Origin: Eudorina sp. 2006-703-Eu-15
Taxonomy: Eukaryota; Chlorophyta; Chlorophyceae; Chlamydomonadales; Volvocaceae
Assembly (NCBI GenBank): GCA_003117195.1
Contig: BDSI01000046.1
Location: forward strand, 571,001-635,000
Direction of reading: 5' to 3'
DNA: 64,000 nucleotides
Below the pieces are notes generated by a model, which worked only from the letters and a program-made list of their open reading frames with translations, was not told the origin of the DNA and did not search any database. Position 1 is the first letter of the stretch. The number at the start of each line of letters is the position of its first letter. This document shows, piece after piece, positions 1-11,800 of the stretch. A program made the position numbers and the translations under genes.

Positions 1-685
1 GGCGCTGGAGAACCGTACCTTGGATAGCAAGCGCGAGATGGATATCATGGCCGCGCTAGACGAGATGAAAGCCCTCAACGCACAACACGCCAAGGTCACG
101 ACTGAGCAGGCGCTAGCGGCTCTGCAGAAGGCTGCGGCGCAGCAGCAGCTGGAAGATGACGACGCGATTGACGTGGCGGAGTTTTACCAACTGCGCGCAC
201 AGGCGAGCACGCGGCGGTTGGGGGACGACGACGAGGATGAAAGCAGCGAGGAGGCTGCCACGGCGCCAACGCGGGTTGGCCGGGAGGATGGTGCCGCAGG
301 CAGCAGCGCCGGCGCGCGATCTACCGTGGCCGGGTCTACATCTCTGGCGGCGGGAGCAGCGGCGGCGGAACTCAGCACCCTACAGCAGCAGCAGCAGGTG
401 GATGCCAAGGTTGGAGGATTGCGGGCCGCGCCCCCGCCCAGGCCGGCAATTAAAGTGACGGTCAAGCCAAAAGCATCAGCACCGCAGACAGGGCCTGAGC
501 CACAGGGTGGCGAAGGGGGCGACGGGGCAGGCCAGGGCAAGCGACCGGCGCCCGATGCCGCGGATACCGATGTCGGGGCTGCCTCGAAGCGGCAAAATGT
601 CGAGACCCCATCTCAGCCGTCACCCGGGGGGTTGACGGGCTTGCTAGGGCAATACGGCAGCAGCGGGAGCGATTCGGAGTCTTGA
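1..685 (+). CDS. YJU2: YJU2/CWC16 (CCDC94) splicing factor, last exon, 5' partial
   Basis: This is the C-terminal part of a YJU2-family protein, a step-one spliceosome factor that acts in the nucleus. The reading frame is already open at the window edge (first full codon at base 2) and ends with TGA at 683-685. The first visible residues, ALENRTLDSKREMDIMAALD, match the family signature ENRT.DSKREM followed by a helical 'ALDEMKALN' segment. The rest is typical of the poorly conserved tail: an acidic Asp/Glu/Ser stretch near residues 70-80, then Ala/Gly/Gln-rich sequence. It ends in GLTGLLGQYGSSGSDSES, comparable to the Ser/Asp-rich 'LGAYLDSDDS' end of animal CCDC94. The N-terminal zinc-binding YJU2 domain lies outside the window. 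The related paralogue CCDC130/YJU2B is less likely because of the ENRT-DSKREM wording. Confidence 0.8.
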   Translation, partial: ALENRTLDSKREMDIMAALDEMKALNAQHAKVTTEQALAALQKAAAQQQLEDDDAIDVAEFYQLRAQASTRRLGDDDEDESSEEAATAPTRVGREDGAAGSSAGARSTVAGSTSLAAGAAAAELSTLQQQQQVDAKVGGLRAAPPPRPAIKVTVKPKASAPQTGPEPQGGEGGDGAGQGKRPAPDAADTDVGAASKRQNVETPSQPSPGGLTGLLGQYGSSGSDSES

Positions 686-1037
686 GACGGGCATAATCGT
701 TGAAACTGGCTTACGAGCAGCTGCTTGAACCCTGGGCGTTGGTGCGGCGCAAGAAGCGCTCAGGCTTATCACCATGTTGTTGACGGGTTGCTCAATTTGA
801 CGCGCGGCCGCATACTTCATGTGACGGGGATGCAGGGTGACGGTCCATGGTTGCGACACGTACCTTTCGATGGCTCGGAACGGGGCTTGTCGGGAGAGTT
901 GTTGACTGAGAAGGGTTACTAAGCGGCTGTCCGCACGACAACTGGGAGGCAAGCGTCACCCACACGAGGCGGGCACCAAAGCGGGTCGTCGAGCATTTGA
1001 ATGAGTGCGGCTTGGGTGCGCCGATTACCTTGTGCAG

Positions 1038-1076
1038 CCCATTGCCTCATCTTGGCCCATTGCCTCATCTTGGCCC
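1038..1076. repeat. two-copy 18-bp tandem repeat
   Basis: The 18-bp unit CCCATTGCCTCATCTTGG occurs twice in direct succession (1038-1055 and 1056-1073) and is followed by CCC, the start of a third copy. It lies in noncoding DNA. Confidence 0.85.
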
Positions 1077-3090
1077 GCCTACTTTGCATTGCAGCCCACG
1101 GTTCTTCGCATCGCGTACCTCTGGTTGGTGGTGTGCGCGTTTGTTGTCCGCTCAAAATGTTGACCGTATAGCTGACATGCGTTGGGAAACTGTTGTGATG
1201 GAAATTGGGCAGCAAGCAGTGGCGGATCGTCGCAGTGGGTGTCATGTGCTTGTCTTCTTTTGTCTTGTTTATCTTGGTTCTGCTGAGTCGGTGTTATGTG
1301 GTTCTTGGTTTTGGCAATGGTTGACCGCGTGTGCGAGAGAGCCCGTGGGGTGGGGTGGGATGATGGCGTAGCCTCGTGGTGTTTCGCTCAACTTGCAGCC
1401 TGCACACTTTGGTTGACGTTACTGCAAAGATTTCCATGAATGCATAAGTGTCACGAATAACATGTCGTAGTGCCATGCCGTGCCATACACTGATTCAATG
1501 GTCCGGTTTGCTGTATTGTTCCGTGCGTCACGTCTTCGCCCACATTTTATTGCCCGTTTGATCGCGTCGGCTTACCTAGTCGCTCGGGGTTTTTTGGCGC
1601 ATGCATGATGGCTGTTGTGGGGTGTGAATGTCGACAGAGGCACAACACTGGGAGCTTGTTAGGCGCCGTTTATTAGGCCTTCAGGCTTCTGTGTTCATGG
1701 AATCATGGAAGATATAGCAGTTGCGTTGCCGCTGATCCAAAGCAACGTTGGCTGCGGCATCATTGGCGGCCAGTCCTGTGGCAGCCTTTACGGGACCTGG
1801 CGGGACTGGGGTGCGGAGCTGCTGCTGCGTCAGCGGACCCAAGCGTGACTGTGCGTTTGACGTCTGAATCCGCAAAATGGAATGTGAGGCCCGTTTTTAC
1901 CACTACTTTCACGTCAGGGGCGGTAGGGTGGAAGCGTTGAAGTCCAGGCCAACCCGTTGCTCGGAGGGCGCTCCGTGGGCATGATGCGGGGGGGTAGGCG
2001 CTGCACGCAAGTGCTGCAAACAGACAGTGACGAACGAACATTTATTCGTCGCCTTGCTCAACCGGTTCTACTATCGGGCCACCTGGTGTCGGAAAATTCT
2101 GACGGAAGAATTTTACGGGCGCAAACCCAGTCACTTTCGCACGTCACCATCATCTCAGCATCCACCGTCGCTGCTGTCTGATATCGCCGCCGGCGCCACT
2201 GGGGCACGCGGTGATCAATCGATAGCCGCGCGTGGCAGCGCGGCAGGCATCGGACCGCGCAGGGTGTCGGCGGATACCGGGGGTCCACTGCCACCGCGCA
2301 CCACAGCAACTACACGCACGTGACACACGGTACGCGACCCATGGGTCTGTTGCAACACAACTCCCCGAACTACACACAAATGCTATTCAAGCAGCCACAC
2401 TCTAAAAGAGCAGCTCAATGTAAATAGCAGCAGTTGCATGTGCTTGGACACCGACACACGGTACCGACAGAAGCGGCAGCGGAGCTCTCCGAAGCTTCGG
2501 TTTCCGGCGCGCATCTACGCGCAAGATGATCCAAAGCAGAGCAGCAGTCAGCTAGCCTCAGAATGTGAGCGGTTGTTCAATGGGTTGCGCCGCTGGTCCT
2601 TGTTGACGGTCCTGACTTGATCGTAGACGAGTCTGTTCCTGCCATTACACGCACGCACAGAATTGCGGCGCGAATCTCGGTGGCGAAACCGCCTACACCC
2701 TAATCATCGGAGACACGCCCCGCTCCGCCCCGGAGGCCAAGGCAGTTACGGACCAGGGATCCTCCCTTAGCTTGGACACCGTGCCGCATGCGGATGATTT
2801 TTGCGGCTGGATACTGACCCTCCTGTGTTCGTCTGTATGTGCATTTTTCGGTTGCAGATAAGCGTTTCGGGGCTGAACACAACGCGTCACTACCCCACGC
2901 ATTCTTACTGTCCGGTCGGCACACACGGTAGCAGTACGATTTGTGCATCCGGCAATATGCAAAACGTGAAAGACGATACAAACGATCATTTTGCAGTCAG
3001 AATGCATAGTTAATACACTAACCGTGGATAGCATGAAGAACGCAACGGGTAACAGTCAATGGTTAACTCAAGGTCGTAAGGGTACAGGCC

Positions 3091-3100
3091 ATATATAATT
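3091..3100 (+). promoter_or_regulatory. TATA-like sequence upstream of TRAP-alpha
   Basis: The A/T run ATATATAATT lies about 210 bp before the TRAP-alpha start codon, a plausible distance for a core promoter with a short 5' UTR. No transcript evidence is available, so this is only a candidate. Confidence 0.3.
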
Positions 3101-3308
3101 TTGTCCACCGCAGCCTCTCATAACAGGCTCGCAAATTTCAAGACAGCCAAATTGTCGTACACCCGTACCGCGAGGTGTCCCAAATGTAGCAAAAAATCGG
3201 AGCATTTCACAGTAGAAGCATTGTCGCTGTGTTAATTTGATCTGAACTGGACAAGCACTAGCGTTGAAATTGATTTGGTCAACCTCCGGGGGACACAGCA
3301 ACAGAACC

Positions 3309-4642
3309 ATGGCAACTCGGGCTATTCATCGATCGCCCATTGTTTTAGGACTCATAGCTTGCTTAGCAGTTGTTGCTGGTAAGACTAATTGATTCGCAGA
3401 AACGTCCTGGTGTGTCGGCATGATCGTGACCGACGATCTGCTTACCTGCAGCCGCCCAAGATACACCGCGAGCGCATCCATTGACGAACTTGCCACCCGC
3501 TGGCGAGATCTCTACGGGTCTCTTCTTCCCCGACTATCCCACGAAGCAGTTCATCGCAGGCGAGCCGGTGGGTCGCGTGTTGAGGAGGCGTAACAAGACT
3601 CAAGCTCTGTACCTGCTAAGAGTCTTTTCTGGATATACAGGTGAAGGTGGTTCTTGGCATCCGCAATGACGCGTCGGAGAAGTACAACATCTCGGTGGTT
3701 ATGGGAAGCCTCAACAACGCGGCCGATTTCCGCGCCTATTACTGGAACTTCACTCAGCAGGTGCGCTTGTAAGGCTGTGGTGGTGAAGGGGGTCTGGGCA
3801 TAGCGTACTGTAAGGTTCCTGCCGGAGGTTACCCCGGGGTGGAGGAGGGGGAAAGCCAGTGAAGGCACCTCCCCAAAGTGCCCAGCAAAAATCTGAACCT
3901 GGCTTGTGAGCATTTGCTTATCTACTCCTCTTCCCTTTCTGGTTCTCCTTGCAGTACTATTTCCAAATTGTGGAGCCAAGCAAGGAGCTGTCGGTGGAGT
4001 ACAGCTTCTTGCCTCCTCGGGATCTGCCCCCCAACGACTATCAGGTTGCGCTGACCGTGTTTTACGAGGCGGCTGATGGTTTCAAGAGCACGACCTTCTT
4101 TAACCAAACCGTGACTGTTCTGGAGAAGGGCCAGCTCATTGACTGGAAGCTGATCTTCCTCTACGTGATCTTCATTGCCCTTGTTTTCGCCGGAGGTAAG
4201 CATGCTGCCTCGGTTGCTGCGGGTCAGGAATATACACGGAAAACAGTTGGGAGATGCGATCGTCGATGCAAGCATTTCTGTGGTTGGTTAGCGGTGGGAT
4301 GGACTGCTGTCGGGTGGGGGCACGGCCGCCTACGGCACCTGTGATGACCATCGGGTACCTGCGATGGGCTGAGCTTTCGTGGTACCCTGGCTGCGAGTTC
4401 TTGAAAGCCAGTCGGGTATCTGATTTGCATTACGGTCCCCATTGTGTGCAGCTTACTACGCATGGAGCTCCGTCAAGGACTGGCAGGTGTACAAGAACGT
4501 GGTCGGGAAGCGCAACCGCAAAGAGCAGGTCAGCCGCGCGGACAACGACGATGAGTGGGTTAAGGGCACTCCCTATGACAACTTCCGCAAGAAAAAGGCC
4601 GCAGCTGCCGGCAAGGCCTCCCCGGCGAAGAAAGCACAATAA
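3309..4642 (+). CDS. SSR1: Translocon-associated protein subunit alpha (TRAP-alpha)
   Basis: TRAP-alpha is a single-pass ER membrane glycoprotein that sits beside the Sec61 channel and assists protein translocation. Five exons join in phase: 3309-3378, 3452-3567, 3641-3760, 3955-4195 and 4452-4642, giving 245 residues, close to plant homologues. The start ATG opens a cleavable signal peptide (residues 1-24, hydrophobic IVLGLIACLAVVAA). The luminal domain includes 'GLFFPDYPTKQFIAGEPVKV' and the family block LGIRNDASEKYNIS. Asn-X-Ser/Thr sites occur at N78, N98 and N152. A membrane span covers about residues 167-187, followed by a basic Lys-rich cytosolic tail ending in KKAQ. All introns have GT-AG ends. 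The family match is clear across the whole length. Confidence 0.92.
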
Positions 4643-5570
4643 TCGAGGTCGATGCGCCGTTTGAGCATGGGCGCTCAAGGTGTATATATGTCGGGCTGTG
4701 CAGATCTTGAGGGACGTCGGGGGTTTGAAAGCTCCATGGGGCACTGGCTGTTGGTGGATCCAGTGCACTGCAGCTACGGGTTCTTATCAGGTGACAGATG
4801 GTTAGTTGCGCTGCACGTGCTTGGTAGGGCGTGTCATGATACTCGGAACCTGGGGAAAGCACGTGGTGTCCTGCACCTTGAAGGCAGTCATTAATGACGG
4901 CGGCAGGTAGTGACATGCATTTGAAGGTGTCCAGCGTATGATAGTTGTTACATGGGAAGGACTGACACGCACCGTGAGGCTGCGTACACGGATATATGAC
5001 CATGAGCGCAATCCTGTTATCTCGGTTGACTCATGCCGAACTATGACCCACTCGTGACCCACTCTATGAGTGACTACTACAGCGTTCAGGCGATGCATGC
5101 CTTCCTGGGACTGTAAAAGTGATGTAAACCGATTATCTGCTGTCAACGTTCAAGGGAACCTGAGAGGTTGCGAGTGCATACGGTATTATCCATGAAAGCT
5201 CCTGGATCAAACGCACGGCAAATCGTGGGCATACATAGCAGTAACATATCACATGACTGTCTGGGCAGCCATTGCGGTTTATGTCCATATATGCAAATCA
5301 GAATACCAATTGCAGTTTTGGCGAAGGCTATTAAAAAAGTTATCATGATCTTGTCGATTGTTAGAATAGATGGATGGGTTAGCGGTGAATACCGTAGCGG
5401 TTGGGACGGCGGTTTCCGGTCCACACACCTTTTCCGTACAGTATTGTCCGGGTTGCCACATATTGTCATCGCAACAAATTGTCAAGTATATGTAATTTTG
5501 TGCCAAACATCTGTCCAACCATCATACGATCCAAACTTGCTGTTGTTTTTTGCTGGTAACCTCTACAAAA
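4643..5570. other. TRAP-alpha 3' UTR and LHC-like gene promoter region
   Basis: No exon is visible. The left half is best read as the 3' UTR of TRAP-alpha up to the TGTAA signals near 5112. The A/T-richer right part, with ATATATGCAAAT near 5284, presumably carries the promoter and leader of the next gene. Confidence 0.45.
5112..5127 (+). terminator. paired TGTAA poly(A)-type signals for TRAP-alpha
   Basis: TGTAA, the usual poly(A) signal of chlorophycean algae, occurs at 5112-5116 and again at 5123-5127, about 470 bp after the TRAP-alpha stop codon. The assignment rests on position only. Confidence 0.45.
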
Positions 5571-7657
5571 ATGCTTCACGCAAACCTGTCGCGGTCTTCC
5601 GTGCTTCGGCCTGCGCGGACGGGGTTGATTCCTCGTAAAGCACCCCGCGTCCTATCAACTAAAGTTCGGGCCGAGAAATCGGCGCTGGCGAAGGTTAGTA
5701 AGACGGTCTCTAACATAGGTGTGGGCCACTAGGCGATGGCTCAACACACTCCTCTTCAATCGTTACAATATTGTTCTGACGCCAACCATGATATCGTGTG
5801 TGCATGTACCCGACAGTTGTCTGATTCAATCGGAATGCCCACCGACGAGGGCTACTTTGGCTTTACGCCGTTCAGCGAAATGTGGGTGGGCCGCTGGTCG
5901 ATGCTCGGCTTCGTTTCGTCCATTGCAGTGGAGTTTGCGACGGGTAAGTGAGCTAGTTGGCCAACGCATGACTAGCACAAGAAGGATAGTGTGCGCACAA
6001 GCAATTCTGCGCAGATGTAAGTCCTGAATGCAATAAACTATCTTCCACTCTGTTCAGGCAAGGGAACGCTGGCCCAAATCGGTCTTCCGTCGCCTTCGAC
6101 TCCGCTGCTTGTGGCTATGGTTGCCCTGTTTGGTGGTGCGACTGTGGTTGGCTCCGTCCTGACAGTGCAACAGCTGGTGGGCCGCAAGATGAGCCGCACG
6201 TAAGTGCGCCTCGCGGCGAAAAGATCAGTGCGGTTCGGCCTGGACGGTGGTGGGACCGGCGGCAGCGTGCATGTGATCTTAAATTTACGTGGAGCTCCCG
6301 GGTGCGCATTCTTACGTCTTATGTGCACGGCCGGTGTACGGCTGATGTGGTATTTCGATAGGTCAGTGCAGTATGTGCAGCGGCGCACGGTGTCGCGTTC
6401 CGTTGTAGGGCAGGCGTTTCCTGGGCGTCTTCCTGGTTCGCCGCAGTTTTTCTGGTGACCCATCACGAACCTCGTTGTTATCATGGTTGTGCAGTCAGCT
6501 GGAGCGCTACCGCTCCTTCCTCGGTCTTAGTGCCAAAGATGACTGGATGGCGGACAAGGCAGCGCGCGACATGAAGCGCAGGTCCGACTTCGCAAGCCCG
6601 GGCTTCGACATGGCGGCCATTGACGAGGTTCGGCGGCAGGGCATGCCCGCTGACCGTTTCCTGGCGGTGGACGACGGTGCGGGGACGGCGCAGCGCACCG
6701 CTGAGTGAGTCTGACCCGGATCAGGGGATGACGGCAGGGCCGTTGCTTTGCGGACGAACGGCTTAGGCAAAAATCGACGATTTCTGTCTCTAACGGTCTG
6801 ACCGTTGAACGTAGTCACTAGGACTTCCTATGTCACATGTGAGCCCAGTCCAGGCTGAGTAATGCCTCCACATCCCCCGAGTCCAGACTGAGTAATGCCT
6901 CCACATCCCCTGGGCTATTGATGTGATGAAGGGAGCTGAAGCCGGCAAGCACGGCGGTTGCAGTGGCCGAGGAGTCGGAGAATGGACCAGCAGCCGCGCC
7001 CGCGCCCACGCCCACGCCCGTCAAGTCTCAAGTGGTGAGGGAAAGTGCTGTCGCTTTCGTCAGTCGTGTGGGACTGCCAAGCAATTGTGTACCAAGTAGA
7101 TAATACAATTCGTGATGGCCCGCAAGCAGATGGTCCCTGTCCCATCTTCATGAAGCCTTCGAACAATCTGTTGCTAGATTTCTAGTTCATATACTGAACA
7201 GGGACTGTGCCCCTCCGTACATTTACCTGCGCAGACGATGGAGGAGCTGTACGGGTTAGACGAGGGCAAGTACGCTCGCGAAGTGGAGCTTTCCAACGGT
7301 GAGTAGTGCGCGAGGTGCCGTATTAATGTACAGCGTCAAAGGGCGCCGCATGGTGTTACTGCTGACTCGAGTTAGTATAGCACAAAAGCGCAAAGGCTGG
7401 TATGCTCTGTAGTATTGTGAGGAAGCTTCGGCTGTCATCGATGACCCGCGGGGTCCGCTGTAACATCCTTAATAAAGCTCACGCCGCACAACACTGATGT
7501 CCTCGCCGCCCGCCTCTTTGGACCCGCAGGTCGCGCTGCCATGTTGGGTTTCCTCGCTGCCATCCTCGTGGAGGCGGCAACCGGACAGGGCATCATCATG
7601 CAGTGCATTACCTACCTCAAGTGGAGCGGCCTGCTGGGACCCATGTCGGGCTTCTAA
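5571..7657 (+). CDS. Three-helix LHC-like protein (ELIP/PsbS-related), chloroplast
   Basis: A predicted thylakoid protein of the chlorophyll a/b-binding superfamily, probably photoprotective rather than light-harvesting. Seven exons join in phase: 5571-5693, 5817-5943, 6058-6199, 6495-6704, 6932-7034, 7235-7298 and 7530-7657, giving 298 residues. Residues 1-41 are a basic, Ser/Arg-rich transit-peptide-like leader. Helix I (about 62-84) carries EMWVGRWSMLG, preceded by the PsbS-like 'FGFTPF' and followed by TGKGTLAQ. Helix II is at about 99-123. Helix III carries ELSNGRAAMLG with E253, N256 and R258. Helix order fits ELIPs. A linker of about 125 residues, including Ala/Pro-rich sequence near 212-230, separates helices II and III, which is long for an ELIP. 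Exon 5 has a weak acceptor (GATGAAG) but is needed to keep frame. The precise subfamily is undecided. Confidence 0.82.
6848..6913. repeat. 33-bp tandem duplication inside an LHC-like gene intron
   Basis: Two adjacent copies of a 33-bp unit (6848-6880 and 6881-6913), differing at a few bases, share CTGAGTAATGCCTCCACATC. They lie in the intron before the weakly spliced exon 5. Confidence 0.85.
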
Positions 7658-8880
7658 ACAGCTTCTGTCGTTATTTGTTTTCGTTAGTAGGGGAACATCA
7701 ATGGGAGCTGCAGCAGGATGCGTTCGCGTACAGCTCTGTACGTTGATGGGGTCTGGAACACGTGCATTACTTCGTCTAAGCGCTGCCCTAGACGTGGATG
7801 GTACCTTGGTTATAAACGCATGCAAGATGGGCAAATTGACTGAATTCGAGCGAGAGCGCAGTGACAAGCTATTCTTTGGGCCGTTTGTTGCGCGGCCGTA
7901 CGGGGTGTATTGCTCCGTATTCCTCATATGACTCAGGGCTTTGGCGCATGCTATGCCCTGGGATAGGACGCACAGTCCGTGTGCGCCTGTACGGCGATAA
8001 TATGATGCTTTCTAATGAGTTGGCGCTGGCGCTGTTGGTAAGATGACTATCTACGCTTCGGTCGCTGCTTGACCGTCGGTGAAACTTTTTGCGGGAGGTG
8101 TTGTCAACTATCCTTGTCATGTTGATAATGGTATGCAAATGCGACCTGGTCTGGACCATGTGTATGGACCGCGTGTATCGAGTAGAAGGCACGGAACCGC
8201 GTGTATGCGCCGGGGAACTGTAGCAACCGTCTCGCAATACAGCAAGGTAATTCTGCTGTAAGGGAATCGATCAGATGTCTCGATTTCTACGCAAGTACCT
8301 ACCATGGCACCCTAACGTCTCTCGACGCCCAAGAATTGCGGGGAAAATTCAATAACCGTCCCTATCAGTCTCGACAAATAGGCAGAAATGCCCCGTCTCG
8401 ACAAACATGCATAATTAGAACGCATCCGTGTCCTATGCACACATCCCTCTGGCACCCCATGCAGAGACCGTCCTGGGTGCTTCGTTTCAAGGCTGTTTTA
8501 TCCATATTACAATATGCTTACGTTTTGGATCATTTGGAAACTAGAAGGCCCAAAGCAGAATGGAATCGTCTAAGCGGAAGCCAACATGATCTTGCAAGAG
8601 TTACTTCTGCACAATTACCTATGCAGTAACACAAGCAACGACAGTTACCACAACTGGGAAAGTCTTTCGACGAATGTGGCCGTGGTGGTACTTGGAGCCT
8701 GAGCTAGCTGCAGCAAAATTACGGCCGTACGTGCATGTCCCTCTTGACCCAAACAGCAGCACCTCACAACACCCTGTAATACTGGCATGTATCATGCGTA
8801 TGATATTCTCAGTTTGCTTAGCACGATTGGATGAAGAATTTGGCTGTATTCCTTGGCAGCTGTAGTGCGACCCGAGCGCG
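7658..8880. other. LHC-like 3' UTR and promoter region of paralogue A
   Basis: No exon recognised in 1.2 kb. I looked here for upstream Sec16 exons encoding the central ACE1 domain and saw none. The frame leading into the ATG at 8881 is closed by an in-frame TAG at 8863-8865, which supports that ATG as the true start. Confidence 0.5.
8257..8261 (+). terminator. TGTAA poly(A)-type signal for LHC-like gene
   Basis: First TGTAA found downstream of the stop codon, at 600 bp, in a plus-strand noncoding stretch. Assigned by position. Confidence 0.4.
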
Positions 8881-11800
8881 ATGGCGTCAGGCCAGGGTCA
8901 ACAGCAGCCGGCCCAATCACCATTTAAGCTCTTCAGTCGAATCTCAGTGAGTTCCAGACCGCCTGTTGCAAATGATATGCACGCTGCAAGTATGTTCGCA
9001 GCTGCGCCGAACAACAACTTTATCCTGTGCCCACAGTGGAAGAAGGGCGACAAAAAGTCAAAGCAGGGCAGCTTTGGCGAGGAAAACAACATGTACTACC
9101 ATCCCGAGGTGCGTACGAGTGCGTTCAGAGTGCGGAAAGGGCCGTTTTCCTGATCACGTCCCGGTATGCGCTTATGCCCGCTGCAGTTGAAGAGATGGGT
9201 AGAACGCGGCAAGGAGGAAGAAGCGGAGCGTGAGGCGGCAGGTCCCCCTCCACCACCGGTGCTCTCTCAGAACAGCATTACAGCCGGCACGTCGCTATCG
9301 TCCAAGTAAGCGATTCAGATCATCCTATCCTGGCATCGTGTATCGACACGCGCGCAAGAAATAGAAGTCGCCTTTGTGTTTACGACGTGTTTGACATATG
9401 TACGGCGTGATTTGCGATGCTGCAGGGACCGCTCTCATTTCGCACACTGTTGTGCATTTAGAAGTTCGACCCACCCAACCCAACCCCACTCACAACAACA
9501 CTCACAATGTTGTATGCATGACATGCGCCCGCCCCACTTCCTCAGGCGCTCCCTCTCTCAGCGCTACGTACTGCAGCCGAACCTGTCCGTCTCGTCTTCC
9601 ATGGCGTCATTGGTGGGCTCCCTGTCCCAGACTGACCTGCCGGGGCTGGCTGGCGGCGGCGGGCCGGGCGATTCCTTGTCAGGTCCACCCAGCGCAATCG
9701 GCAGCACCGCACCCTCGCCTCCGCAGTCCAGCAACTGCCTGGTGCCACAGGGCTCCTTCGCCTCGGGGCCCTCGTCTGCGACAGGCCTCGGTCCCACGAA
9801 CTCGTTCTTCGTGCCAGCACCCCCCCAACGTGCCGTGTCCCAGCCCATGACGGGTGGCGGCTTCTTCGTGCCGCCGCCGCCCACGCCTGAGGAGAACGGC
9901 GAGGAAGGTCCAGCGCACCCAGCCTCGGGCGAGGAACCCCAGCAAGAGCACCAAATGGAGGAGCAACAGGCACCTAATGGGGAGGCCGCCGCGCCGGAAG
10001 GCGGCGGCAACAACCACGACGAAACCGGAGTGGGCTCTAGCGAAACCACCCTTGACCGCGTGGCCTATGCCAACGGTGGGGACGTGGGTGATGTCCGCCC
10101 CGTAGACGCAACCGACGATCTCACCCGCATGCACGTGGCCAAGAAGCCGCGGGCGCCAACGGAGGACGGGTTGGTTGCCGGCGAACCTGAGGATGGGCCG
10201 GAGGCAGGGGCGCCGCCGCGTCAGCCGTTGGCTGTCCGGGAGTACCGGCGGCTGGGCGGCGGCGGGGTTCCCAACGCGTCCGACGGCGGCGCCGCCATCT
10301 CGCTGCACGAGGGCATGGGCATCGTGCCTGTTGGGCAGCACCAGGATGCGCACGCGGAACAGCACCACGCTGGGCTTGCCGCTATCCAGGATGATGCAGA
10401 AGGGCAGGGCGCGGCAGCGCCGGCAGGGGCGGCTGAGGGCGACGCGGTCCCTGAGGGCGGTCCGGGGGGCCCCCTGGACCGGAGCGCTGCGGGCTGGGAG
10501 GCGGTAGAGCCGGTGTCAAACGGAGACGCGGCGGTTGCGACGGAGCAGGACGCAACTATGCCAGCCGTCGAGGCTGGGGCGCCGGTTTCCGCGCCAACCG
10601 ACAGCGCTGCCGACAGCGGCGGCGGCTCCGCCGGCGGGCAGACGCTCCACTCGCAGTACTATTACCAGCAGTACGCCTACCTGTATCAGTACGCCCAGGA
10701 GCAGGGCTACAGCGAGGCGGACGCGGTGTCGTACGCGCATTACTACGCGGCCATGTACGCGCAGCAGTACGAGGCGCAGGCGCCGGAGGGACAGCTCGGG
10801 GACGGCGCCGCAGCTGCGACGGACGCCGAGGGCGAGGCAGGCGGCGCTGTCGCTGAGGTCGTTGGAGTCGGTGATGCGGCAGCTGCGGGTGCCATCCCGG
10901 TGGTTGAGGCTGGGACCGCTGGAGCCGTCGGGGAGGCGGAATGGCAGGTGGCTGCAGTGGCAATGGAGGATGAGGCGCCACCGGTTGCGACGGCTGCTGG
11001 CGAGTCCACAGGTTGTCTTGCGGCTCCAGATGCTGCAGGTGCTCCCCAGACTGCGTTGTCAGAGGTGCCCGTAGTTGACTCCCTGCTCGTCAGCTCTGCC
11101 CCGCTGCCGTCGGAGCTGACGGCCGCCGCCGCCGCCGCAACGGCTCATCACCAGCAATCGGCGGTGACCGCAGCTGTGGCTGCTGTCGCGGCGGCCGTCG
11201 GGCAGCAAGCGGCCGTGGCGAGCGGGCTGGCTCCCGCGGAAGGGGCCGCGGCGCTGTCAGATGCAGCCGCGGCTGCGCACGCCCCATCCTCGGCCGCCCT
11301 CGCGCCCCAGCTGCTGATCGGGCGGCTCGGACAGTTGTCCTCTGCGGCCACTGCCGCCGTTGCATCGCTGGGCGCATCAGTCGCCGCCACGGCGCCCATC
11401 GCGGCCGCGCTTTCCGCCGCTGCTACTGCCGCCGCCAGCACTGCTGCGGCCGCCGCCGTGGCGGCTGGCGGCTTTGCGGGCCTCGAGGGTGGGTTGACGG
11501 AGGACGACTTCGAGCGCATCATGCACCCGGGGGACCCCGCCAAGCTGGACGGGCCGCTGCCCTGGGAGCTGCCCGAGCACCTGCGGACCGGCCGCAAGTT
11601 CCTGGCCCTGTGCGCCAACTGGCAGCTGGCCAACCCGGGGCAGCCGTACGCGCCGCAGCTGCTGCTGCAAGCCCTGGAACAGCCGGAGCAACAACAACAA
11701 CAGCAGGCAGCGGTGGCGCCCGAAAGTGTCGCTTCGGCGCAGCCCAGCGAGCAGGAGCAGCCGCGGGTGCCGGTTGCCCCATCCGATGGCGGGGATGTGG

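Larger units (their letters stand above)
686..3308. other. intergenic region after YJU2, no gene seen
   Basis: About 2.6 kb without a convincing exon. Short open frames exist on both strands but none shows family similarity, codon bias or paired splice sites. The 3' UTR of YJU2 must lie at its left end, but the first clear TGTAA on the plus strand is distant (2419-2423), so the poly(A) site is not assigned. The right end holds the TRAP-alpha promoter and 5' UTR. Confidence 0.5.

Noticed and set aside
997..1371. 124-codon open frame after YJU2
   Set aside because: No codon bias, no similarity, and it spans an 18-bp tandem repeat in otherwise noncoding DNA.
7658..8880. Upstream exons encoding the Sec16 ACE1 domain
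   Set aside because: No fitting frame or splice sites were seen, and an in-frame stop precedes the ATG at 8881.
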